From Alphaproteobacteria bacterium (lineage in GTDB: Bacteria > Pseudomonadota > Alphaproteobacteria > UBA8366 > JADFVY01): 13,366 nt of DNA. The position numbers and the translations under genes were made by a program. A model generated the notes under the pieces. That model was not told the origin of the DNA. It made no database searches and saw nothing but the letters and a program-made list of their open reading frames with translations. Positions 1 to 6,734 of the stretch are shown here, one piece after another; the stretch's first letter is position 1, and each line of letters begins with the position of its first letter. The stretch covers positions 1-13,366 of the forward strand of contig JAOUMF010000011.1 in the NCBI GenBank assembly GCA_029881615.1. The letters are read 5' to 3'.

Positions 1-330
1 ACTTCGCATCGGGAATGCCGGCGACATCGAATCGCCGAAATATCCGAAAGGCACCGTCGCGCAACAGTCGCCCCAGCCCGGCGTGAAACTGCCGCGCGGC
101 GAGACCGTGACGATCTGGCTTTCGACCGGACCGCCGATGCAAATCGTTCCCGATCTGTCCGGCCTCGACTGGAACCGGGCCGCGGCGGCGGCCAAGGCCA
201 GCGCACTTCGCATCGGGAATGCCGGCGACATCGAATCGCCGAAATATCCGAAAGGCACCGTCGCGCAACAGTCGCCCCAGCCCGGCGCGAAGCTGCCGCG
301 CGGCGAGACCGTGACGATCTGGCTTTCGAC
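1..330 (+). repeat. Near-identical tandem PASTA repeat, period 204 bp
   Basis: Bases 1-126 match 205-330 with two differences, at 84/288 (Val versus Ala codon) and 88/292 (silent, Lys). The offset of 204 bp equals 68 codons, one PASTA unit with linker. After base 126/330 the copies diverge. The left window edge cuts the first copy, so further copies may lie upstream. Confidence 0.95.
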
Positions 331-829
331 AGGCCCTTCCTTGATCCGGGTTCCGCATGTCATTGGGATGACCGAGGCTGAAGCCGCCAAGTTGCTGCAA
401 CGGACAGAGTTGAGGCTGAGAATTGCCGGAGAGGATTATTCCACCGAGCAGCCTGAAAACAGAGTTTATTGGCAAGATCCGGTCGAGAATAGCCAGCGTT
501 CTGCAGGCTCGACCGTGCGCGTGAAGATCTCCAGGGGCGAAGAGCCGGGTCCGTGGTGGCAGTTTCCCATCGCCCTTGCCGCAGGCGCAGGATTACTGCT
601 GACCGCAGGTTACGCTATCGGGAAGACCGTCAATCGAAAGCCGGGGGAGAAGAAGGGGAAGCTCCCGACGCGACCGAAAATTTCGGTGCGGCGAAAAGGG
701 GTCGACAGCGAACAGGAAATAGAGGTTGAGGGAGATGTTTCGGCTGTTGGTTCGGCCTTGCGCCTGCGTGCAATCCCTGACCGAGGTGAACAGGAGATTG
801 CAAAAATCGACGACAACAAAAAGGAATGA
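2..829 (+). CDS. PASTA-repeat single-pass membrane protein (5' end outside window)
   Basis: The reading frame is open from the left edge, so the start is not in the window; the GTG at 83 is an internal Val codon of a repeat. Three PASTA-like units can be read: a partial one at 2-130, a second at about 146-334 (begins VPDLSGLDW) and a third at about 350-538 (begins VPHVIGMTE). Each has the usual VPxxxGxxxxxA opening and a QxPxxGxxxxxGxxVxxxxSxG-like close; the third is divergent. A single hydrophobic helix follows at about 563-622 (FPIALAAGAGLLLTAGYAIG), then a basic, highly charged tail of roughly 68 residues. PASTA domains are known from PknB-type kinases and penicillin-binding proteins, where they bind peptidoglycan fragments or act as spacers. 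By inference the repeats face the periplasm and the basic tail the cytoplasm. No kinase or transpeptidase domain is visible, but the N-terminus is missing. The next gene starts 9 nt downstream, so the two are probably cotranscribed. Confidence 0.85.
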   Translation, partial: LRIGNAGDIESPKYPKGTVAQQSPQPGVKLPRGETVTIWLSTGPPMQIVPDLSGLDWNRAAAAAKASALRIGNAGDIESPKYPKGTVAQQSPQPGAKLPRGETVTIWLSTGPSLIRVPHVIGMTEAEAAKLLQRTELRLRIAGEDYSTEQPENRVYWQDPVENSQRSAGSTVRVKISRGEEPGPWWQFPIALAAGAGLLLTAGYAIGKTVNRKPGEKKGKLPTRPKISVRRKGVDSEQEIEVEGDVSAVGSALRLRAIPDRGEQEIAKIDDNKKE

Positions 830-838
830 GAGGCTGCA

Positions 839-1399
839 ATGAGCGTTCCGACAAGCATTGCCGAATTCTTTATAAACGCCGAGCCGGGCGAAGGGATATA
901 CGATCGCATCACCGACAGCGAACGGGCCGGCATCGCGTCCGAATTCAAGGATTTGCCGGGGCTGATCAGGGACGACTTGAACAAGGCCTTCAGTGAAGCG
1001 CTCGACGTCGGCCTCGCCGACATCTTCTGTGGGGGCTGGGCAAAGCTCCAGGAGTTACAGGAATATCTGGACCCCGACAAACATCCGCCCGATGAAATTT
1101 CGCAGGTTTCCCTGGCGAAGCACAAAATCGGGTCGAAACATGCGCCGAAGCTGCAACTCTATCTCGACGAAAAGCTTGTCGCGGAACTGGCGATCGATAT
1201 TGAACTCGCGCTCAAGCTGGAGGGAATCATTCTGCGAATAAGCTCGGGACGCATCACCGATATTTTGACGGGAACCTACCAGGGTACCGGCAAGATCAGC
1301 TGTCGGGGCTTTACCTTGGCCCAGGAAAATAGTGGCAAGTTCGCGCTTCCCGGCGAATGGACAATCAAGGGCGGCTTCCCGATTCCCCGAATGTCGTAA
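839..1399 (+). CDS. Hypothetical protein, 186 aa, partner of the PASTA gene
   Basis: I do not recognise a family. The ATG at 839 is preceded by a GAGG ribosome-binding site at 830-833 with a 5-nt spacer, and lies 9 nt after the stop of the PASTA gene, so the pair looks like one operon. There is no signal peptide or membrane segment, so the product is probably cytoplasmic. Residues 1-80 read as helical and acidic. Residues about 103-183 alternate hydrophobic and polar residues in short strands (KLQLYLDEKLVAELAID, then LEGIILRISSGRITDI, then GTYQGTGKISCRGFTL), which suggests a compact beta-rich domain. Cysteines are at about 64 and 155. The tail of the PASTA protein would be on the same side of the membrane, so a physical partnership is possible, but this is inference from gene order only. 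Confidence 0.8.
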   Translation: MSVPTSIAEFFINAEPGEGIYDRITDSERAGIASEFKDLPGLIRDDLNKAFSEALDVGLADIFCGGWAKLQELQEYLDPDKHPPDEISQVSLAKHKIGSKHAPKLQLYLDEKLVAELAIDIELALKLEGIILRISSGRITDILTGTYQGTGKISCRGFTLAQENSGKFALPGEWTIKGGFPIPRMS

Positions 1400-1413
1400 T
1401 TGCCCCAGAATAC

Positions 1414-1441
1414 AAAAGGGGGCGGCTTTGCAGCCGCCCCC
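1414..1441 (-). terminator. Rho-independent terminator of the DUF2892 gene
   Basis: A perfect 10-bp stem pairs 1418-1427 (GGGGGCGGCT) with 1432-1441 around a TTGC loop. Read on the minus strand it is followed by TTTTGT (1417 downward), so it ends transcription of the minus-strand gene at 1508-1711. On the plus strand no T-run follows, so it would act only weakly for the 186-aa gene ending at 1399. Confidence 0.8.
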
Positions 1442-1455
1442 TGAGTTGACATAAA

Positions 1456-1485
1456 CACGCCGGGAGGAAAAGGGAGGAGGGCGTG
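1456..1485. other. Second, weaker stem-loop with purine-rich loop
   Basis: CACGCC at 1456-1461 pairs with GGCGTG at 1480-1485; the 18-nt loop is all A/G on the plus strand. On the minus strand TTTAT follows the stem. It may be an accessory terminator or stabilise a 3' end; the large loop makes it weaker than the adjacent hairpin at 1418-1441. Confidence 0.35.
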
Positions 1486-1507
1486 CCTATGAGAGAAATC
1501 CTTGCGC

Positions 1508-1711
1508 CTATTCGAAAGCGACTCCCGGCCGCTTGCCCAGCTTTTTCAGAATTACCGCCAGCGGGCAGAACCGGGTAAACGAAGCCTGCAGCAGATTCAG
1601 ACCAACGAAACCCGTCAGGAACAGCCAGTTTACCGAGTGATATTGGCTGAGGGTCAGACTCGCCAGGATAACGATGCCGGCGAACGCCATGACAATCCGG
1701 TCGATGCTCAT
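1508..1711 (-). CDS. YgaP-like small inner-membrane protein (DUF2892 family)
   Basis: The 67-residue product has two hydrophobic segments (about residues 6-22 and 27-42) and the family signature near the C-terminus, [23 protein letters not shown]. This is the layout of the DUF2892 / YgaP transmembrane domain, which in E. coli YgaP is fused to a rhodanese domain. Here the transmembrane part stands alone; the conserved FCPL cysteine is present. A modest purine-rich site (AGGAAA) lies about 9 nt before the ATG. Stand-alone members are often found with sulfur-transfer or persulfide-sensing genes (family knowledge), but no rhodanese or ArsR gene is present here. The gene is monocistronic, with its own promoter (1787-1815) and terminator (1414-1441). 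The molecular role is not established. Confidence 0.88.
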   Translation of the reverse strand: MSIDRIVMAFAGIVILASLTLSQYHSVNWLFLTGFVGLNLLQASFTRFCPLAVILKKLGKRPGVAFE

Positions 1712-1786
1712 AGTCGGTTATTTCCTAAATCAGTTTGTATGACTGGCCGCCTGAACAAATCCAGGCGACGCTGTATTCTTGTATTC

Positions 1787-1815
1787 AATATACGTGCCAT
1801 GGCATGTGAATTCAA
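1787..1815 (-). promoter_or_regulatory. Sigma70-type promoter of the DUF2892 gene with palindrome in the spacer
   Basis: On the minus strand TTGAAT (1815-1810) is followed after exactly 17 nt by TATATT (1792-1787), about 75 nt upstream of the ATG. The spacer contains the perfect 10-bp palindrome TGCCATGGCA (1795-1804), extendable to a 16-bp palindrome (1792-1807) with one mismatched pair. A regulator bound there would cover the -35/-10 spacer and block transcription. The regulator is not identified. Confidence 0.6.
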
Positions 1816-1903
1816 TATCAGAAACATCTAATATTACGGATAAGTGAGCGGCGGAATGTCGCATCCATGCCGTTGCGCGGCGGGCGCGCCTTTGGGGAGC
1901 AGG

Positions 1904-2752
1904 TCAGTCCAGGGGGTCGGCAAGCCAGCTAACGGCGTGGCAGTTCGTCGGTCCATCCCAAAGGGCGCCGGCGATCCAGTCGCCGGCCACCGTCATGTCC
2001 TCGGCGAACTGCCAGGGCGGGTTGACGATGATCATGCCTGCCCCTTGCATGCCGGTGGCAGGTGGGCGGGGCGGGGCGATTTCCGCGCGCAGGATGCCGG
2101 CTTGCGCGGGGAGCCGCGCCAGGGCCTCGATCATCGTCAGGTGACGGCCGGCGGACAGTACCGGGTACCAGACGGCGTAAATGCCTTCGCGCCATTTGGC
2201 CAGGGCCCGGGCCAGGGCGCGGGGCAAGGTTTCATACTCGTCCTTGACCTCGTAGGCCGGATCGACAAGCACCAGCCCGCGCCGGACTGGCGGGGGAATC
2301 AGGGCGTCGAGGAATTCAAGGGCATCGCGCCGGTGCAGCGCAATTCGCCGATCCCTCGCCGCCCAGCCCTTCAGGGTCTGGTGCGACGCCGGATGCAGTT
2401 CCCCCAGGATCAGCCGGTCGGTGTCCCTTAGCGCGGCCCGGGCCAGCGCGGGCGATCCGGGATAGCGCGACAGCGCGTTGTCCGGGTTCAGCGCCCGTAC
2501 CTGGTCGAGATACCAGTCGGCGCCGGCGGGTGCGTCCTGGCGCTGCCATATCCTGGCGATGCCCTCCTGAAATTCGCCGGTCTTCAGCGCCTCGGGCGCG
2601 GAAAGATCATAAATGCCGTCACCGGCGAAGGCGTCGAGGACGCAGAACGGCTTGTCCTTGCGCCGCAGATGGCCGAGCAGTAGCGCCAGCGCCGTATGCT
2701 TCTGGACGTCGGCCCAGTTTCCCGCATGGAAGCCGTGGCGGTAGCTCAGCAT
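1904..2752 (-). CDS. rlmJ: 23S rRNA (adenine-N6)-methyltransferase RlmJ
   Basis: RlmJ uses S-adenosylmethionine to methylate N6 of A2030 (E. coli numbering) of 23S rRNA before the large subunit is finished. The 282-residue product matches the family in length (about 280) and has its N-terminal signature YRHGFHAGNWADVQKH (residues 4-19), a SAM-binding VLDAFAGDGIYDL (38-50) and the C-terminal GAGMIIVNPPW (237-247). Catalytic motif IV at residues 164-167 reads DPAY instead of the usual DPPY; the first Asp and the aromatic residue are kept. The start ATG (2752) overlaps the stop of the upstream ynjD gene by 7 nt and has no strong ribosome-binding site, so its translation is probably coupled to that of the ATPase. 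Being last in a transporter operon is unusual for a rRNA methyltransferase. Confidence 0.93.
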   Translation of the reverse strand: MLSYRHGFHAGNWADVQKHTALALLLGHLRRKDKPFCVLDAFAGDGIYDLSAPEALKTGEFQEGIARIWQRQDAPAGADWYLDQVRALNPDNALSRYPGSPALARAALRDTDRLILGELHPASHQTLKGWAARDRRIALHRRDALEFLDALIPPPVRRGLVLVDPAYEVKDEYETLPRALARALAKWREGIYAVWYPVLSAGRHLTMIEALARLPAQAGILRAEIAPPRPPATGMQGAGMIIVNPPWQFAEDMTVAGDWIAGALWDGPTNCHAVSWLADPLD

Positions 2753-3399
2753 GGCGCGATATCTATCTCGATAATCGGTCCGCCCGCGGCCGCGGCGTCG
2801 TCCGGATCGTGGGTTACCAGCAATGTGGGCAGGCCGCGTTCCATCGCATGATCGAAGGTGAAACGGCGGATCCGGTCGCGCAGCGCGGCATCCAGCCGGG
2901 AAAAGGGTTCGTCCAGCAGCAAGGCCTTGGGCTCGGCCAGAAGGGTTCGCATCAGCGCGATGCGCGCGCGCTGTCCGCCCGACAGGGTGGCCGGATCGCG
3001 ATCCTCGAAGCCTGGCATTTCCGCCTCGGCCAGCGCCTCGGCGACCCGTTTGGCGCGCTCGCCGGGGCTGACGCCGCGCGGAATTCCAAAGGCCAGATTG
3101 CCGGCCACCGAAAGATGGGGGAACAGCAAATCGTCCTGGAACAGGATGCCGACGCGGCGTGCCTCCAACGGCAGATGCGAAATATCCAGACCGTCCAGTT
3201 TCAGCCCGCCATCAATGGCGAAGGCCGGGATGGCCGACCCGCAGACCCATGACAGCAATGTCGACTTTCCCGATCCGCTGGGCCCCATGACGGTGACGAT
3301 CTTGCCGGGTGGCACGGCAAGCGACAGCCCATCGATCAGGGTCTTGTCGCCAAGCCTGATCGTGACATCCTTCAGCAGCAGGGTTCCATCCGCCGTCAT
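2746..3399 (-). CDS. ynjD: ABC transporter ATP-binding protein, YnjD type
   Basis: This is the nucleotide-binding subunit of the YnjBCD importer. Using the start at 3399 the product has 217 residues. It shows Walker A GPSGSGKST, a Q-loop (GILFQDDLLF), the ABC signature LSGGQRARIAL, Walker B (KALLLDEPFSRLD) and an H-loop (LLVTHDPDD), so it should be active. The short beta-rich C-terminal domain of MalK-type ATPases is absent, as in YnjD. An in-frame ATG at 3441 would give 231 residues, but the ATG at 3399 forms an ATGA overlap with the stop of the permease gene and has GAAGG about 11 nt upstream, and the product then starts where YnjD proteins start; I prefer it. Its own stop overlaps the rlmJ start. 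Confidence 0.93.
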   Translation of the reverse strand: MTADGTLLLKDVTIRLGDKTLIDGLSLAVPPGKIVTVMGPSGSGKSTLLSWVCGSAIPAFAIDGGLKLDGLDISHLPLEARRVGILFQDDLLFPHLSVAGNLAFGIPRGVSPGERAKRVAEALAEAEMPGFEDRDPATLSGGQRARIALMRTLLAEPKALLLDEPFSRLDAALRDRIRRFTFDHAMERGLPTLLVTHDPDDAAAAGGPIIEIDIAPC

Positions 3400-5108
3400 G
3401 TCGCAAATACCTTCATGCCGCGCCGGTCGCGATAGAACCATGCCGGCAGCCCGATCGCCAGCATGAAACCCGCCCAGGGCAGTAGCGCCTGCAGAAAGCC
3501 GTATACGCCGATAACGCGCCGGTCACCGCCCGATGCCAGGCTGACGGCTTCGGTCGTCAGGGTGGCGAAGCGGCCACCGCCGGTGAAGACCGTCGGCAGA
3601 TATTCGCCGACGCTGACCGCGAAACCGACCGCCAGGGCAAACAGAACGGGTCGCAACAGCATCGGCAGCTTGATGCGCCAGAATACCCGGTTGGGCGAGG
3701 CGCCAAGGGCGCGGGCGCCCCGGGAATAGCGTTCGTCCAGGCGTCGCCAGGGATCGGCAAGGGCCAGAAAGACATAGGGCAGCACGAACAACAGATGGCC
3801 CCAGACCAGCGCCGCCCATTCGCCGTCCAGCCCGGCCGACACGAACAGCACCTGCACGCCGAACAGGAAACCGATCTGCGGCGCCAGCAGGGGCGCATAG
3901 ATCAGCCACAAAACGCGCGAGCCTGGCGCCACGCCGTTGCGTTGCTCGTTCTCCAGGCAGCCCAGCACCAACGCGATGGCGATCAGCGCGGCGGCGACGG
4001 CGACGGTCACGGTCGTCCAGCCTGGCCAGATCAGCGCATCGGCCTGGCGGGACCAGTTTTCCGTGGTCCAGGCAGAGGGCAGGGCATCCGGCCAACGCCA
4101 TCGCCGCGCCAGCGACCAGATCGCCATGCCCAGGATTCCGGCAAGGCCGGTGGCAAACATCAGCAGCATGGCCATCATGCCGGCGCGTCGGGCGATCCGC
4201 CCGGAATGTCCCCGCCCGCCCGCTGCGATCCAGCGCCGGCCAAGCATGGCAACCAGGCGTTCGCCGCCATACAACAGCGCGATAGAGCCGGCGACCAGCA
4301 GGAATTGCAGGCTGGCGCCGGCCGCCGCCAGGAACTGGTTGGACAGTTCCGGATCGTTGAACCAGCGCAATATGCGCGGCGCCAGCGGCGGCGGCGTGCC
4401 GGGCGCCAGAATCAGCGCCATATCCACCACCGACAGGGAAAAGGCCAGCACGGCAAAGACGGGCAGGCGAATCTGTGGCCAGATCAGCGGCAACACCGTT
4501 TTCAGCCAGGCCGTGGCCGGCCCGTATCCCAGCGATCGGGCGACGGCGAGCGTACGGTCGGCGGTCGTCTGGCCCAGCGCCCCCAACGTAATCAACAGCA
4601 GGAAAGGCGTCTCCTTCAGCACCAGCCCGCAGACCAGCGCGATGCCGATGGGATCGGGCACCGAGGCGATGTCGGGCGGCCGGTCCCAACCGGTTGCCCA
4701 GGGCGATACCAGCCGCGCGGCCCAGCCGCTGGGCGACGCCAGGAAGGCGAAACCGACCGCGACCGCCACATGGGGCACCGCCAGCAATGGCGCCAGCAGC
4801 TTGCGTACGACGACAACCGGCCGCATGCCGTGGCAGGATGCGAGAAATCCCAGAACGATGCCGAGCGAGATCAGGGTGGCGGCGAAGCCGGTGCCGAGCG
4901 TCAGGGCCAGGGACGTTCCCAGCCCCGGTTGCGCGAAAAGCTGCCGCCAGGGTTCCAGCGTCAGCCCGTGACCGCCCAGCGACGGCAGAAATCCGAAGGC
5001 AGGCGCCCAGGTGCCGACCAGTCCCGCCGCCACCGGCCCCAGGAACAGCACCAGCGTCAGCGCGGGAAACCAGCGTAGCATATCAGTAAGCCATCGGCCG
5101 TCAGCCAT
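3396..5108 (-). CDS. ynjC: ABC transporter permease, fused two-domain YnjC type
   Basis: Inner-membrane channel of the importer. The 570-residue chain is a tandem fusion of two binding-protein-dependent permease domains, so one polypeptide replaces the usual pair. Each half carries an EAA-like coupling loop: ARSLGYGPATAWLKTVLPLI (residues 190-209) and RGARALGASPNRVFWRIKLP (463-482). Hydrophobic segments are spread over both halves, with a basic cytoplasmic linker near 283-310. E. coli YnjC is a fused permease of about 510 residues; this one is somewhat longer. The ATG at 5108 has a weak AGAAG upstream; Met10 (5081) is an alternative that aligns better with the usual N-terminus. It follows ynjB by 72 nt and overlaps ynjD by 4 nt. 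Confidence 0.92.
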   Translation of the reverse strand: MADGRWLTDMLRWFPALTLVLFLGPVAAGLVGTWAPAFGFLPSLGGHGLTLEPWRQLFAQPGLGTSLALTLGTGFAATLISLGIVLGFLASCHGMRPVVVVRKLLAPLLAVPHVAVAVGFAFLASPSGWAARLVSPWATGWDRPPDIASVPDPIGIALVCGLVLKETPFLLLITLGALGQTTADRTLAVARSLGYGPATAWLKTVLPLIWPQIRLPVFAVLAFSLSVVDMALILAPGTPPPLAPRILRWFNDPELSNQFLAAAGASLQFLLVAGSIALLYGGERLVAMLGRRWIAAGGRGHSGRIARRAGMMAMLLMFATGLAGILGMAIWSLARRWRWPDALPSAWTTENWSRQADALIWPGWTTVTVAVAAALIAIALVLGCLENEQRNGVAPGSRVLWLIYAPLLAPQIGFLFGVQVLFVSAGLDGEWAALVWGHLLFVLPYVFLALADPWRRLDERYSRGARALGASPNRVFWRIKLPMLLRPVLFALAVGFAVSVGEYLPTVFTGGGRFATLTTEAVSLASGGDRRVIGVYGFLQALLPWAGFMLAIGLPAWFYRDRRGMKVFAT

Positions 5109-5180
5109 CAGCTTCTGGCGCGCGGCCTCTCGCTGACTGCTGACAGCTCGATTTCGGAACGATTGTAAATGCGACCGTCA

Positions 5181-6386
5181 TCACGACCCGTAGCGCGACA
5201 GCCATTGTTCCTCGATCCGCGTCATCCAGCCGGGATGCGGTTCGGGAAGGGTCGGGCCCAGCTCGTCGGGGGCCAGGGTGGCCGCGCCACGCGGCAACTC
5301 GTCGAACAGCTTGCGTCCGGCGGCGTCCAGCTTGCCCATTGCCAGCACCGTGTTGTCGCCCCAATGTTCCGGGTTTTCCTTGCGGGCCTGGGCTTCCGGC
5401 GACATCAGGAAATCGGCGACGACCATGGCGCCTTCGCGGGCATTGGCGTTGTAGGGAATGGCGACGAAATGGGTGTTGCCGATGGTGCCGCGGTCCAGCA
5501 CGAAGGTTCGGGCGGTCTTCGGCAGTTTGCCGTCGGCGATCGCCGAGGACGCCTCGGCTGGATAAAACGAGATTGCGAAGTCGACCTCGCTGTCGTCGAG
5601 CAGCTGGATCAGCGCGGGGCCATTCTTCGGATAGTCCTTGCCCGATCGCCACAGATGCGGCGTCAACGCGTCAAGCCAGGCCCACAGCGGCCGGGTCACC
5701 GCATCGAAATTGTCGCCGGGCGGTTGTTGCAGGACGGCCGGGTCCGTCGCCAGTTCATACAGCGCCTGCTTCAGGAAAGTGGTGCCGATGAAGTCGGGCG
5801 GCGCGGGATAGGCGACGCGGCCCGGATTGGCTTTCGCATGTTCCAGGAAACCGGATATGCCGCGCGGCGGGGTCGTCACGACGGCGCTGTCATGGATGAA
5901 GTTCAGCTTGGCCATGCCCCAGGGCGCTTCCAGCCCGTCGGTCGGCACGGTGAAATCCAGCCGCGTGGTCGGTTTGTTCTCGACATCCACATAGCGGAAG
6001 TTCGGCAATTGCTCGGCGAAGGGGCCGAACAGCAGGTCCTGATCCTTCATCGCCTTGAAGTTTTCGCCGTTGATCCAGATCAGGTCGATCGTGCCGCCTT
6101 CGTTCCGGCCAGCGGTCTTTTCCGCCAGCACCTTGCGCACGGCTTCGGCCGTGTCGGCCAGCTTCACATGGCGCAGTGTTACGCCGTATTCGGCTTTGAC
6201 GCGCTTTCCCACCCAGGCGATGTAGGCGTTGATCCGTTCGTCGCCGCCCCAGGCGTTCCAGAACACTTCCTGCCCACGGGCCTTCTGCGTTACCTGCCCC
6301 CAGTCCAGTTCCTGCTGGGCCACGGCGGGCGTCGCGAGGGTGAAAAGAAAGACTGCAACCAGCCCTGCCGTCCAACGCATATTCAT
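5181..6386 (-). CDS. ynjB: Periplasmic substrate-binding protein, YnjB type
   Basis: Substrate-binding component of the YnjBCD ABC importer, first gene of its operon. The 401-residue product has an N-terminal signal peptide ending near AVA-Q (residues 21-24). The mature part has the conserved YnjB blocks FWNAWGGDERINAYIAWV (42-59), TIDLIWINGENFKAMKDQDL, APWGMAKLNFIHDS and the C-terminal LPEPHPGWMTRIEEQW, which I recognise from the E. coli protein. The substrate of this group is not firmly established; annotations often suggest thiamine or a related compound, and I see no thiamine riboswitch upstream. An AAGGA site (6394-6390) lies only 3 nt from Met1 but 9 nt from Met3 (6380), so translation may start at Met3. 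Confidence 0.93.
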   Translation of the reverse strand: MNMRWTAGLVAVFLFTLATPAVAQQELDWGQVTQKARGQEVFWNAWGGDERINAYIAWVGKRVKAEYGVTLRHVKLADTAEAVRKVLAEKTAGRNEGGTIDLIWINGENFKAMKDQDLLFGPFAEQLPNFRYVDVENKPTTRLDFTVPTDGLEAPWGMAKLNFIHDSAVVTTPPRGISGFLEHAKANPGRVAYPAPPDFIGTTFLKQALYELATDPAVLQQPPGDNFDAVTRPLWAWLDALTPHLWRSGKDYPKNGPALIQLLDDSEVDFAISFYPAEASSAIADGKLPKTARTFVLDRGTIGNTHFVAIPYNANAREGAMVVADFLMSPEAQARKENPEHWGDNTVLAMGKLDAAGRKLFDELPRGAATLAPDELGPTLPEPHPGWMTRIEEQWLSRYGS

Positions 6387-6446
6387 GGTTCCTTTAAATT
6401 CAGTGTTCCTGTTGTCGGGTCAAAACTAGCGGTATCGTCATGCCCT

Positions 6447-6471
6447 GTCAGCCGGGGAAACCCGAACTGAC
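6447..6471 (-). promoter_or_regulatory. Stem-loop in the probable ynjB leader
   Basis: GTCAG (6447-6451) pairs with CTGAC (6467-6471), and inside it CGGG pairs with CCCG around a GAAA loop (plus-strand reading). It lies 60-85 nt upstream of the ynjB start. No T-run follows on either strand, so it is not an intrinsic terminator. A role in message stability or as a protein site is possible. Confidence 0.35.
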
Positions 6472-6610
6472 GAATCTGTGATCGAGCCGTATGTACGCCA
6501 TGCTTTTGGCTGGCGCGACCCAGGCTGACATGATATAGCGCATTGGTGGTTCAGGATTATGGCGATTATCCCATGATGCATTTGCGACGAGACCGACGAC
6601 AAGGAACGCA

Positions 6611-6630
6611 CCGCCCGGAATGCCGGGCGG
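6611..6630. other. Perfect 8-bp GC hairpin in the divergent gap
   Basis: CCGCCCGG (6611-6618) and CCGGGCGG (6623-6630) form a perfect stem with an AATG loop. It is followed on the plus strand by AAAACTTT rather than T's, and on the minus strand by no T-run. It may insulate the two divergent units or be a repeat-like palindrome; function unknown. Confidence 0.4.
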
Positions 6631-6734
6631 AAAACTTTCGTCATGTCGTCTCCCGGGTCGCGCCGAACTGAATAATGTATCCAATCGGGCGAGCCGCGAC
6701 GGCAGGAAAAACTTACAGTCGCGAGAACGCCAAT

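Larger units (their letters stand above)
6387..6734. other. Divergent intergenic region between ynjB and the GNAT gene
   Basis: This 348-nt gap must hold the promoters of both divergent genes, but I see no convincing -35/-10 pair in either direction. Two hairpins stand out and are listed separately (6447-6471 and 6611-6630). Overlapping open frames on the minus strand (78 aa and longer) have no recognisable content and no ribosome-binding site. No riboswitch core is recognisable. Confidence 0.6.

Noticed and set aside
83..85. GTG at 83 as the start of the PASTA gene
   Set aside because: The frame is open to the left edge and the codon corresponds to an Ala codon inside the next repeat copy, so it is internal.
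1489..1578. 29-codon plus-strand frame with a GGAGG-like site upstream
   Set aside because: It runs antisense into the well-supported DUF2892 gene, and the purine-rich stretch is better explained as the loop of a hairpin.
3795..5078. Long plus-strand frames opposite ynjC
   Set aside because: Low-complexity Arg/Gln/Gly-rich translations antisense to a well-supported permease gene, typical of GC-rich shadows.
6448..6684. 78-codon minus-strand frame in the divergent gap
   Set aside because: No ribosome-binding site, no recognisable motif, and it spans the hairpins; more likely chance in GC-rich DNA.
6387..6734. Thiamine riboswitch upstream of ynjB
   Set aside because: Looked for because YnjBCD is sometimes linked to thiamine; the conserved CUGAGA and ACCUGAUC cores are not present together.
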